From contig JAFGUF010000022.1 of NCBI GenBank assembly GCA_016938675.1, forward strand, positions 62,001-126,000: a stretch of DNA of 64,000 nucleotides, read 5' to 3'. The translations under genes were made by a program, and so were the position numbers. This document shows, piece by piece, positions 9,263-16,860 of the stretch (positions within the stretch are counted from its first letter, which is position 1; each line of letters begins with the position of its first letter). Under the pieces are notes generated by a model that saw only the letters and a list, made by a program, of their open reading frames with translations, was not told the origin of the DNA and searched no databases. This DNA comes from Clostridia bacterium. GTDB taxonomy: Bacteria; Bacillota; Clostridia; Christensenellales; UMGS416.

Positions 9263-9893
9263 TGGTTCTCCAAGGGGCAGCTCAAGCAACTCGGATGTTT
9301 TTTCTGATTTGCTTGCAGAAGGCATGGGAAACTCAATAGAAATATCAAAATACTATTTGAAAGATACTGCAAAGCATCAGCAAATAATAAACGATGTGTC
9401 TGACTGCTACTTTGTTGTTTTCCCTCTTTATGCGGATCTTGCTCCGTATGCGGTGAAAGTGTTTTTTGAAAAAATGGAAGAAAACAAAGAAATCTATTCC
9501 GGCAAACCAATATACTTCTTTATTCACAGCGGCTTTCCGGAAGCAAAGCAATCCCGCTTACTTGAAAGATACCTAAAGTATTTCTGCAAAATAATAGGTG
9601 CTGAATGCAAAAGCGTATGCATTATGGGCAACAGCGAAGGCGTGCGTCACCTGAATAGGACATCAAAGCGATACAATAGAATTAAATTTTATATGCATTC
9701 ATTTGCTCAAGACATTATAAATGACAGGCAATTTAACGAAGAAGGAATCCGATTTTTTCACATGATGGAAACCTTGCCTAAGCCCGTTTTATTCATATTC
9801 AGGCATTTCCCTAGCATATTTAATAAAGGATTTGACATCATGATAAAGAAAAAAGGTGCCTATGAAAAAAGGTTTGATAAGCCATATGCTTAG
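9243..9893 (+). CDS. Flavodoxin-fold NAD(P)H oxidoreductase
   Basis: The track begins at a TTG (9237), but the ATG at 9243 has AAGGAAAGGAG about 8 bases upstream and gives MKLSIYNGSPRGSSSNS, a classic FMN phosphate-binding loop at the very N-terminus. The 216-residue product continues with VVFPLYADLAPYAVKVFFEK, as in NADPH-dependent FMN reductases. It overlaps the preceding flavoprotein gene by 20 bases. The C-terminal 70 residues, rich in aromatic and basic residues (FIFRHFPSIFNKGFDIM), go beyond the minimal fold and may contact the membrane or a partner. Substrate unknown. Confidence 0.78.
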   Translation: MKLSIYNGSPRGSSSNSDVFSDLLAEGMGNSIEISKYYLKDTAKHQQIINDVSDCYFVVFPLYADLAPYAVKVFFEKMEENKEIYSGKPIYFFIHSGFPEAKQSRLLERYLKYFCKIIGAECKSVCIMGNSEGVRHLNRTSKRYNRIKFYMHSFAQDIINDRQFNEEGIRFFHMMETLPKPVLFIFRHFPSIFNKGFDIMIKKKGAYEKRFDKPYA

Positions 9894-9933
9894 ACGATTT
9901 TCAAATGACGAATATGTATCAAAAAATCCGTCC

Positions 9934-9962
9934 TTGAATTCTTCTATATCTTGTGCTATAAT
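9934..9962 (+). promoter_or_regulatory. Promoter of the pheST transcript
   Basis: TTGAAT, 17 bases, TATAAT, with TG just upstream of the -10 box. Transcription should begin near 9969, at the head of the T-box leader. Confidence 0.8.
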
Positions 9963-9968
9963 CTATCA

Positions 9969-10226
9969 AACAACTTGATAGAAGCTTAGAAACTAAGCTT
10001 GATAAAAGCGATGACAAAGCATAGTAACCTGTGGAATCAGGCCATTTGCAGAGAGAGGCATAAATGCTGAAAATGCCTCATTGGCTCCATTAGCGAAATT
10101 CACTTTGTAGCTGATTGTCTCAACGGCAACAAGTAGGGCGATCCGGGAGCACTCCGTTAAACGTGCAGCTATTTTATGATAGGTGGTATAACGAGATTTA
10201 GCCTCGTCCTTTTCGGACGGGGCTTT
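9969..10226 (+). promoter_or_regulatory. T-box leader for phenylalanyl-tRNA
   Basis: The leader upstream of pheS has the T-box layout. Stem I contains AGAGAG, a specifier loop with GAAATTCACTT in which TTC (10099-10101) reads as the Phe codon, the T-box sequence AGGTGGTATAACGAG at 10181-10195, and a terminator with alternative antiterminator pairing just after it. Uncharged tRNA-Phe should stabilise the antiterminator and let transcription proceed into pheST. A separate perfect hairpin (AAGCTTAG, AAA, CTAAGCTT at 9982-10000) precedes stem I. Specifier choice is from sequence position, not from a fold. Confidence 0.9.
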
Positions 10227-10228
10227 TA
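10200..10228 (+). terminator. T-box terminator hairpin
   Basis: A 10-bp stem (AGCCTCGTCC / GGACGGGGCT) with loop TTTTC is followed by TTT. It overlaps the T-box antiterminator region, as needed for attenuation. Confidence 0.88.
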
Positions 10229-10254
10229 ATATTAACAGAAAGAGTGATGACTGT

Positions 10255-11289
10255 ATGAAAGAAAAACTGGACAATATTATCAAAAATGCGCAAGCAGAGC
10301 TTTCAAAGGCTGAAAACACCAAAGAGCTCAATGACATCCGTCAGCAAAACCTTGGGAAAAAAGGCGCTTTTACCGAGCTTTTAAAGAGCCTTGGTTCACT
10401 TTCGCCTGATGAGCGCCCGCAAGCCGGCAAAATAATAAATGAAGCCCGAATGATGTTTGAAAACATGCTAACAGAACAGGAAAAGAAAATAAAATCATTA
10501 GAGAAGCAGATTAAGCTTTCGCTGGAAACCATTGATGTTACTCTTCCCGGCGAAAAATCATCCATCGGCAGCGCCCACCCATTGAGCCTGGTACGTGATG
10601 AAATAGAGAATATATTCATTGCAATGGGTTTTGAGATAGCAGAAGGCCCGGAGATAGAGCTTGACCACTTCAATTTTGAGCTATTAAATGTTCCGAAGGG
10701 CCACCCTGCGCGTGACATGCAGGATTCATTCTATGTAGATGAAACACGCCTGCTGCGTACCCATACATCCCCTGTACAGGCAAGAGTTATGACAACGCAG
10801 AAGCCGCCTATAAGAATCATCTGTCCCGGCAGAGTATACCGTTTCGATGAAGTGGACGCCACACACTCTCCTGTTTTCCACCAATGCGAAGGCCTTGTAG
10901 TAGACAGAGGCATAAACATGGCTCACCTGCGCGGCACTATCGATGTATTCGCAAAGCGAATGTACGGCAGCAAGGTAAAGACACGTTTTCGTCCGTCGTT
11001 TTTCCCATTCACCGAGCCTTCGGCTGAAGTTGACGTATCATGCTACCTTTGCGGCGGCGAAGACAAAAACTGCCGTGTTTGCAAAGGCTCCGGCTGGATA
11101 GAGATATTAGGCTGTGGAATGGTTAACCCGAATGTACTTAAAATGTGCGGCATAGACCCGGATATATATTCAGGGTTCGCCTTCGGCATGGGAATAGACA
11201 GAATAACTACAAGCCGCTACACAATAAGCGACCTGAGAACACTCTTTGAAAATGATATGAGATTTTTAAAGCAGTTCCAGGGACTATAA
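10255..11289 (+). CDS. pheS: Phenylalanine-tRNA ligase alpha subunit
   Basis: The 344-residue product has an N-terminal coiled coil for tRNA binding followed by the class II catalytic core: motif 2 region RTHTSPVQARVM near residue 180, FHQCEGLVVD, FRPSFFPFTEPS and the C-terminal GFAFGMGIDRI. A short CYLCGGEDKNCRVCKGSGW segment near residue 263 gives four cysteines typical of bacterial PheS. With PheT it forms the alpha2beta2 enzyme that charges tRNA-Phe. It lies directly below a Phe T-box and 18 bases upstream of pheT. Length and motifs are normal. Confidence 0.97.
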   Translation: MKEKLDNIIKNAQAELSKAENTKELNDIRQQNLGKKGAFTELLKSLGSLSPDERPQAGKIINEARMMFENMLTEQEKKIKSLEKQIKLSLETIDVTLPGEKSSIGSAHPLSLVRDEIENIFIAMGFEIAEGPEIELDHFNFELLNVPKGHPARDMQDSFYVDETRLLRTHTSPVQARVMTTQKPPIRIICPGRVYRFDEVDATHSPVFHQCEGLVVDRGINMAHLRGTIDVFAKRMYGSKVKTRFRPSFFPFTEPSAEVDVSCYLCGGEDKNCRVCKGSGWIEILGCGMVNPNVLKMCGIDPDIYSGFAFGMGIDRITTSRYTISDLRTLFENDMRFLKQFQGL

Positions 11290-11307
11290 GGAAGGATGTG
11301 AATAAAA

Positions 11308-13695
11308 ATGCTGGCACCATTATCATGGCTAAAAAAATATGTGGAAATAGATAAAGACGCTCAAACTCTAACAAACATGCTGACAATGACAGGCTCCGAA
11401 GTTGAAGGATACGAAAACCTTGCAAAAGGGCTGGACCACGTTGTAGTAGGAAAAATAACCAAAATCGATAAACATCCGGACGCTGACAGGCTGCAGGTAT
11501 GCAGAGTAAATGTGGGCGAGGAAAAAGACATCATTATAGTTACCGGAGCAACCAATGTATACGAAGGAGCGCTTGTGACTCTCGCAAGAGAAGGGGCTGA
11601 CCTTCCAAACGGAACGAAAATAACCAAAGGCAAGCTGCGTGGAGTCGTATCCTACGGAATGATGTGCTCCGGAGAAGAGCTCTGTATTGACGACAGCGTA
11701 TACCCCGGAGCTAGCGTAAACGGCATTATGCTGATCAACGAGGACGTAAAGCCCGGCACAAGCATAGCAAGCGTACTGGGAATGGATGACATTGTCTTCG
11801 ACATAAAAACCTATGCCAACCGCCCGGATTGCCTGAGTGTAGTAGGAACAGCAAGGGAAGTGGCCGCAACGCTGAATGTGCCTCTTACAATGCCGGAAAC
11901 GACCTACAAGGAGGACACAAAACAAACTCAAGACATCGTGTCCGTTGAAGTCAGCTCACCCGATCTATGCCCAAGGTACATGGGAAAGATAGTATACGAC
12001 ATTAAAATTGAGCCTTCTCCCAAGTGGATGCAGAAATCCCTTGCAGCAGCGGGAGTGCGCCCGATCAACAATATAGTTGATATAACAAACTACGTTATGC
12101 TTGAGCTGGGGCAGCCCATGCACGCATTTGATTTCAAGTATGTAAAAGAACAGAAGATAGTTGTCCGCAATGCGAAAAACGGCGAAAGCATTATGACACT
12201 TGACGGCAAAGAGCGAAAACTCACAGAAGAAATGCTGGTAATAGCTGATGCAGAAAAGCCCATAGCGCTTGCAGGCATTATGGGTGGTGAGCATTCAGGA
12301 ATTTACGAAGACACAAATACTGTGCTTTTTGAAAGTGCCATATTCAACCATGCAAATATCCGCATGACAGCGCGCGCCCTTGGCATGCGCACAGAGTCAT
12401 CATCCCGATATGAAAAAGGACTCGAAGCAGCCAATGCAGAGCTTGCCCTAAACCGCGCTATGCACCTGATAGAAAAGCTTGGCGCAGGAAAAATAGCGCA
12501 AGGTTGTGCGGACGTCCTTAGCGCAGACATCTCTCCAAGGACACTGACTGTGTCAATAAAGAGAGTAAATGAGCTCTTAGGCCTTGATCTCCCCGGCAAC
12601 ACAATGGACGGGCTTTTGCGCAGGCTTCAGATAGAATCCCACGCAGAGGGCGACAGCCTGATATGCGAAATACCTGCATTCCGGCAGGATCTACAGAATA
12701 CCGCAGACATCGCAGAAGAAATTTTGCGCATTTATGGTTTCGATAAGATTCCCTCGAAGCTGCCTGAAATGCATATTGAATCAAAAGGCCGCACCGCAAG
12801 GCAAAGAACAAACCTTGCAATAAGAAACTATATGTCAAGCCACGGGTTATACGAAGCGGTGCACTACTCCTTCATGAGCCCTGCAGCGCTTGATATGCTG
12901 CTGCTTCCTGAAAAAGATGAGCTGAGAAATGCAGTAAAAATAATCAACCCACTTGGCGAAGATTACTCCCTAATGAGAACAACACTGATGCCTGCTATGA
13001 TAAAGACAATAGCAGCCAATTTAAACCACCGTATTGACGATGTTAAGCTATTTGAACTATCTAAGACATTCCACGAGTCAAACGATGACCTGCCTCTAGA
13101 AGTCAACCGCCTTTCAATAGGAGTATGCTCAGATGATGAAACCTTCTTCACAGTAAAAGGAAGAGTAGAATCCATGCTGAAACCGCTCGGACTCAAAAAC
13201 TATGAGTTCAAAAGAGGCGGAGGTGCTTTCCTCCATCCGGGCAGAAAGGCAATAATGCTGGTTGATGAAATTCAGGTTGGTTTCATCGGCGAGCTGCATC
13301 CTGACGTTGCTGACGCAGCTGGAATAAAAAAACGTACATATCTAGCGGAGATTAATCTGGACGCACTTCTCGAAATACAGCGAAGCGAACTGGTCGTAGC
13401 AGAGCTTCCGAAATATCCTTCGGTAAGCCGCGATCTGGCAGTAGTGGTAGACAAAGATCAGCCTGTGGGCCAAATGCTTTCAGTAATAAAAGCCTCCTGC
13501 GGAAATCTGCTTGAAAGCATTGAAATATTCGATATATATGAAGGAGCACAAGTTGAAAAGGATAAAAAGAGCGTTGCCTTCTCGCTGATATTCAGAGCAT
13601 CGGACAGAACCTTAGTGGATGAAGATGTAAACAAAAAGTTCGTAAGAATACTAAACGCGCTGGATAAGAACTTCAACGCAAAACTGAGAGAATAG
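11308..13695 (+). CDS. pheT: Phenylalanine-tRNA ligase beta subunit
   Basis: The 795-residue product has the full bacterial PheT domain order. An N-terminal OB-fold tRNA-binding domain (near residues 40-150, KIDKHPDADRLQVCRVNVG) is followed by the B3/B4 editing region (MGKIVYDIKIEPSPKWMQ), the B5 domain, the inactive class II core and the C-terminal ferredoxin-fold anticodon-binding domain (KYPSVSRDLAVVVD, then FSLIFRASDRTL). It completes the alpha2beta2 synthetase and hydrolyses misacylated Tyr-tRNA. It shares the T-box controlled transcript with pheS and ends at a terminator. Confidence 0.97.
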   Translation: MLAPLSWLKKYVEIDKDAQTLTNMLTMTGSEVEGYENLAKGLDHVVVGKITKIDKHPDADRLQVCRVNVGEEKDIIIVTGATNVYEGALVTLAREGADLPNGTKITKGKLRGVVSYGMMCSGEELCIDDSVYPGASVNGIMLINEDVKPGTSIASVLGMDDIVFDIKTYANRPDCLSVVGTAREVAATLNVPLTMPETTYKEDTKQTQDIVSVEVSSPDLCPRYMGKIVYDIKIEPSPKWMQKSLAAAGVRPINNIVDITNYVMLELGQPMHAFDFKYVKEQKIVVRNAKNGESIMTLDGKERKLTEEMLVIADAEKPIALAGIMGGEHSGIYEDTNTVLFESAIFNHANIRMTARALGMRTESSSRYEKGLEAANAELALNRAMHLIEKLGAGKIAQGCADVLSADISPRTLTVSIKRVNELLGLDLPGNTMDGLLRRLQIESHAEGDSLICEIPAFRQDLQNTADIAEEILRIYGFDKIPSKLPEMHIESKGRTARQRTNLAIRNYMSSHGLYEAVHYSFMSPAALDMLLLPEKDELRNAVKIINPLGEDYSLMRTTLMPAMIKTIAANLNHRIDDVKLFELSKTFHESNDDLPLEVNRLSIGVCSDDETFFTVKGRVESMLKPLGLKNYEFKRGGGAFLHPGRKAIMLVDEIQVGFIGELHPDVADAAGIKKRTYLAEINLDALLEIQRSELVVAELPKYPSVSRDLAVVVDKDQPVGQMLSVIKASCGNLLESIEIFDIYEGAQVEKDKKSVAFSLIFRASDRTLVDEDVNKKFVRILNALDKNFNAKLRE

Positions 13696-13701
13696 CTATC
13701 C

Positions 13702-13737
13702 AAGGCTGACTATGCATAACGCAGTGTCAGCCTTTTT
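13702..13737 (+). terminator. Terminator after pheT
   Basis: AAGGCTGAC pairs with GTCAGCCTT (9 bp) and is followed by TTT, seven bases after the pheT stop. Confidence 0.85.
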
Positions 13738-13851
13738 CATTTGTTCATGCATACTTAACCTATACTCTTTAAAATGAACCGGTTTTTTGATATAATTTTG
13801 GTATATCATTTTCGCCCTCATATCCTGAACCTAGGAAAGGAGCTAAACTTT

Positions 13852-14562
13852 ATGGAAAACCGATTAAGAAAGATACTTAACTTCTGCATCATATCCATGT
13901 TTTTTATTGCGGCATGTGCAAGCCCGGAAGATCCAAAGCCTGTTGAAGCCGAATCATTAGAAACTGTGCAGGAAAAAGCAACCGAATATATTGACAATTC
14001 TACTATTAATAATGAAGAAGATAATACCAAGGAGGTAGTTATGGAAAAAAACAAAAAAGTTGCTGTTGTCCTATCACGGGATAGATATCAGTCATTGGAG
14101 TATAACCCTGTAGCAGAGGCTTTGCAAAAAGCAGGATATGAGATAATTATTGCAAGCGATGCAGTGGGCGAAGCCAAGGGAACTACTGAAAACACACCAG
14201 TTGACATTGCCTTTTCAGATATCAATACGAAGGAGCTGCTTGCAATAGTACTAATAGGAGGAAGCAACAGCCTCTGGAACAATTCTGAGCTGCACCAGCT
14301 TCTTAATGAAATGCAGGAAATGGATAAAGTAATAGCGGCGATATGCTATGGTTCGGTAACCCTTGCTAAGGCAGGAGTGATAGGCGACGGCGACATTGCA
14401 TGCTGGTACAATTCCGCTGAATCAGACCCTGAGATGGAAAAAGAAGGTGTAATAGATTCTAAGCAGGATGTGACTATTTCAGGCAAACTCATTACGGGAG
14501 ATGGGCCAAGCGCTGCAGCAGAGTTTGCGGAAGTGCTGGTTGATATACTTGGTGAAGAGTAA
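13852..14562 (+). CDS. DJ-1/PfpI family protein with lipoprotein signal
   Basis: The ORF track starts earlier, but ATG 13852 has AGGAAAGGAG about 8 bases upstream and gives a 236-residue protein with a lipoprotein signal: basic N-terminus, hydrophobic stretch and lipobox IAAC with Cys at residue 22. After a 40-residue acidic linker the DJ-1/PfpI domain begins; it contains AAICYGS near residue 165, the nucleophile-elbow cysteine. Family members act as glyoxalases, chaperones or amidotransferase-like hydrolases. Unusually, a perfect AAGGAGG and ATG lie inside the gene at 14029-14043 and would start a 173-residue cytoplasmic form of standard DJ-1 length. Confidence 0.82.
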   Translation: MENRLRKILNFCIISMFFIAACASPEDPKPVEAESLETVQEKATEYIDNSTINNEEDNTKEVVMEKNKKVAVVLSRDRYQSLEYNPVAEALQKAGYEIIIASDAVGEAKGTTENTPVDIAFSDINTKELLAIVLIGGSNSLWNNSELHQLLNEMQEMDKVIAAICYGSVTLAKAGVIGDGDIACWYNSAESDPEMEKEGVIDSKQDVTISGKLITGDGPSAAAEFAEVLVDILGEE

Positions 14563-14573
14563 TTGATAAATAG

Positions 14574-14610
14574 GGGCAGCCTGGCTTTGTATGCCATTGG
14601 CTGCCCTTTA
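14574..14610 (+). terminator. Terminator after the DJ-1/PfpI gene
   Basis: GGGCAGCC pairs with GGCTGCCC (8 bp, 17-base loop) followed by TTT, shortly after the stop codon. Confidence 0.7.
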
Positions 14611-14626
14611 ATAATTTAATAAATAT

Positions 14627-14848
14627 CTAATCTATATCCTTTGGCAATACTTCAGGCAAAGGCTCCCAATCAAGCATTTCACAAATTATTGTTGGTATCT
14701 GAGAAATGTGTTCACAGTCTTCAAAATTCTCGCTCCCATTCCCCATTACATACAATGGCACATCCTGCCGGGAATGCCCAGCAGTCAAAATCACTAGTGC
14801 TTCATCAGGATGCTCGCTATAGAACTCCATAATCTCAATTTTACGTTT
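14627..14848 (-). pseudogene. C-terminal remnant of an alkaline phosphatase
   Basis: The minus-strand ORF encodes about 70 residues that resemble the end of PhoA-family alkaline phosphatases: FYSEHPDEALVILTAGHS, where intact enzymes usually have a TADH motif, followed by RQDVPLYVMGNGS, matching the segment before the last metal-binding region. In-frame codons continue five residues upstream of the ATG before a TAA stop, and no ribosome binding site precedes the ATG. The rest of the enzyme, including the catalytic serine, is absent. I read it as a decayed gene rather than a small protein. The flanking 14849-14890 has nothing else recognisable. Confidence 0.6.
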
Positions 14849-14891
14849 TTATTCTACTTCTCATAACATCGTATTAAAACCGCAAAAAAGC

Positions 14892-14920
14892 TTGACATAC
14901 AATACTGCTCCTACTATAAT
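14892..14920 (+). promoter_or_regulatory. Promoter of the TetR/iron-sulfur membrane operon
   Basis: TTGACA, 17 bases, TATAAT: perfect consensus at both boxes and spacing. Such a strong promoter needs repression, and a palindrome lies just downstream. Confidence 0.9.
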
Positions 14921-14922
14921 AT

Positions 14923-14942
14923 ATATTGACCTAGGTCAGTAT
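14923..14942 (+). promoter_or_regulatory. Probable TetR operator
   Basis: ATATTGACCTAGGTCAGTAT is a near-perfect palindrome; the central 12 bases TGACCTAGGTCA are perfect. It begins two bases after the -10 box and covers the likely transcription start, the classic position for an autorepressor. The TetR gene starts 11 bases downstream. Confidence 0.75.
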
Positions 14943-14952
14943 TGGAGCTTAA

Positions 14953-15570
14953 ATGACAGAATACAAAAAAACAAAAGAAGTAAAAGAAAATATCAAAGCA
15001 ATTGCTACAGCAATGTTTTCACAAAAAGGCTACGACAATGTAAAAGTAGAAGATATCGCAGCCGAGGCAGGCGTAGCCAAAGGATTGGTATTTTATCACT
15101 TTACATCAAAGGATGGCCTTCTTGGAGAAATCCTATGCGATGCCTCAAAATCTATGTTCACCCAATTAATGAGCTTCATAGAGGGCATGCCTCCGGATTA
15201 TGCCCTGCTGCAGTTATTTTACGCTATGTTTACTGCAACAGAGCCCGTCAATTTTGTTCCTGGATTTTTTGAAGGCGACATCCCAGAAAAGTATCACTAT
15301 GCAGTGGACAAAGCAAGGCTGAAAACAGTTTTTCCGGTAATCCATGAATTAATAAAAACGGGATGTCAAAATGGCCTTTTTAAAATTGAAGAGCTTGATA
15401 TCTCATATGCCATTGTGAGCATGGGGTTTAACAGCTATCTTAATAATTATTATCACCTATTCGCGGACAGAAGCCATCATGAGAGATTCCTCAAGGCTGC
15501 GGCATACGTGCTCAACTCCACTCTCAACCCGACAAGGATAAAATTCGAATTCCAACTAGAAAAAGAATAG
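14953..15570 (+). CDS. TetR/AcrR family regulator of a membrane iron-sulfur operon
   Basis: The 205-residue product has a TetR DNA-binding domain: KVEDIAAEAGVAKGLVFYHF near residues 34-53, with the conserved FYHFTSKDGLL turn. The helical C-terminal domain is typical in size. The gene begins 11 bases after a strong palindrome that overlaps its own promoter start site, so autorepression is likely. The promoter-proximal position and the short gap (32 bases) to the next gene suggest that it also controls the two following membrane proteins. GGAG lies upstream of the ATG. Confidence 0.9.
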   Translation: MTEYKKTKEVKENIKAIATAMFSQKGYDNVKVEDIAAEAGVAKGLVFYHFTSKDGLLGEILCDASKSMFTQLMSFIEGMPPDYALLQLFYAMFTATEPVNFVPGFFEGDIPEKYHYAVDKARLKTVFPVIHELIKTGCQNGLFKIEELDISYAIVSMGFNSYLNNYYHLFADRSHHERFLKAAAYVLNSTLNPTRIKFEFQLEKE

Positions 15571-15602
15571 CTCATACACAGATTTATAAGGAGATAAAAC
15601 AA

Positions 15603-16334
15603 ATGAAAAAAAGACAACGCCTGCGTTACGGAATACTTATGCTCTTCTTTGCACTGTTCCCTATTACGCTAAACTATTATTCACCCTACCTTTCAGTTAT
15701 GGGTCCTAGTGAAGGCATAGTAAACGGCAGCCTTATAGTATTTGCCGGGCTCTTTATTGGATCGCTTTTCTTCGGCAGGTTCTGGTGCGGCTGGCTGTGC
15801 CCCGCTGGGGCTGCGCAGGAAGCCTGTGCTGTAGTTCAGCCGAAAAAGCTCAGCCCTAAATGGCTGAAATACTTAAAGTATGTAATCTACATTGCATGGA
15901 TATCACTGATTATACTGATGTTTATATCTGCAGGCGGAATCATTAAAACTGACTTCCTTTACATGACCGACCATGGTATCAGCGTAGCTCAACCTGCAAA
16001 CTATATCATATACTATGGCGTACTCTTTATAATGTGCATTCTTCCGCTTATTTTCGGCAAGCATGCAGCCTGCTATATGATTTGCTGGATGGCTCCTACT
16101 ATGATAATAGGTCAAACCATCGCAAAGTGGCTGAAATTGCCTAGGCTGCGCATAAAAACAAGCGCTGAAACCTGCGTAGACTGCAAAAAGTGTGACAGAG
16201 AATGCCCGCGAAGCCTGCCCGTATCTGACTATGTAAAAAAAGGTGAAATAACTGATGTTGAGTGCAGCAAATGCTTCGTTTGCGTGGATAACTGTCCCAC
16301 AAAATCATTAAGCATAAAATTTGGTGGCAGATAA
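15603..16334 (+). CDS. 4Fe-4S ferredoxin-type membrane protein (NapH/YccM-like)
   Basis: The 243-residue product has about five membrane spans. An early periplasmic-side or membrane-edge motif WCGWLCPAG (near residue 62) is the CX3CP signature of NapH/CcoG-type proteins. Near the C-terminus two ferredoxin clusters are formed by CVDCKKCDRECP (residue 197 on) and CSKCFVCVDNCP (residue 222 on). Such proteins move electrons between cytoplasmic donors and a membrane or outer partner. It is in a TetR-controlled operon and touches the next membrane protein gene with no gap. The redox partner is not evident. Confidence 0.85.
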   Translation: MKKRQRLRYGILMLFFALFPITLNYYSPYLSVMGPSEGIVNGSLIVFAGLFIGSLFFGRFWCGWLCPAGAAQEACAVVQPKKLSPKWLKYLKYVIYIAWISLIILMFISAGGIIKTDFLYMTDHGISVAQPANYIIYYGVLFIMCILPLIFGKHAACYMICWMAPTMIIGQTIAKWLKLPRLRIKTSAETCVDCKKCDRECPRSLPVSDYVKKGEITDVECSKCFVCVDNCPTKSLSIKFGGR

Positions 16335-16814
16335 ATGTTTGCTAATATAAAAATGTATCCCCAGAATCTGTGGATAGTGCTTGTCCTGCTTCTCCCTAAC
16401 CTGCTGCTTATTTTTTTCCCGGCGATGAATATTCCCACGGAAAGCACCAGGCCGCACGCATGGAAAATCGTTATTCTGCTTGAAAGAGCAGGTCAGACAA
16501 TGGTGTTTCTGCTTCCGCTTTTTCTAAAAATAGCAATGGACGTCGATTATAAAAAATTTGTACTTGCATTTATGATATTCGCTGCCTTATTGTACTACAT
16601 TTGCTGGGGTAGATTTTATTTTCAAGGGCGTTTTTTCTCACTTATGTACGAAAAGCTATGGTTTATGCCTATACCAATGGCAGTGCTTCCGGTTCTTTAT
16701 TTCTTCTCAGCAGCTTTGCTGATGAATTCATGGCTGTATGGGGCAGGCACCATGATCTTCGCCTCAGGCCATCTCATTGAAAGCTGGTATGTTGCAAATC
16801 AAATAGTATCATAG
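16335..16814 (+). CDS. Uncharacterised four-helix membrane protein linked to the iron-sulfur protein
   Basis: The 159-residue product starts at the base right after the stop codon of the iron-sulfur membrane protein. It has about four strongly hydrophobic segments (LWIVLVLLLPNLLLIFFP, TMVFLLPLFLKIAM, FVLAFMIFAALLYYICWG, IPMAVLPVLYFFSAALLM). No cysteine motif or histidine pair typical of a cytochrome is obvious, though H42 and a C-terminal H near residue 148 exist. I do not recognise the family. Tight linkage suggests a subunit or chaperone of the iron-sulfur protein. A terminator follows. Confidence 0.8.
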   Translation: MFANIKMYPQNLWIVLVLLLPNLLLIFFPAMNIPTESTRPHAWKIVILLERAGQTMVFLLPLFLKIAMDVDYKKFVLAFMIFAALLYYICWGRFYFQGRFFSLMYEKLWFMPIPMAVLPVLYFFSAALLMNSWLYGAGTMIFASGHLIESWYVANQIVS

Positions 16815-16817
16815 AGA

Positions 16818-16850
16818 AAATCCCGCGGCACTTGCAGCGGGATTTATTTT
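16818..16850 (+). terminator. Terminator between the membrane operon and the ABC-F gene
   Basis: AAATCCCGC pairs with GCGGGATTT (9 bp) and is followed by ATTTT. As a symmetric stem it may serve the convergent ABC-F gene as well. Confidence 0.8.
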
Positions 16851-16860
16851 AGTTTCTCCA

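Noticed and set aside
14892-15272. Plus-strand 126-codon ORF at the TetR promoter
   Set aside because: Begins inside the promoter and overlaps tetR in another frame; no ribosome binding site.
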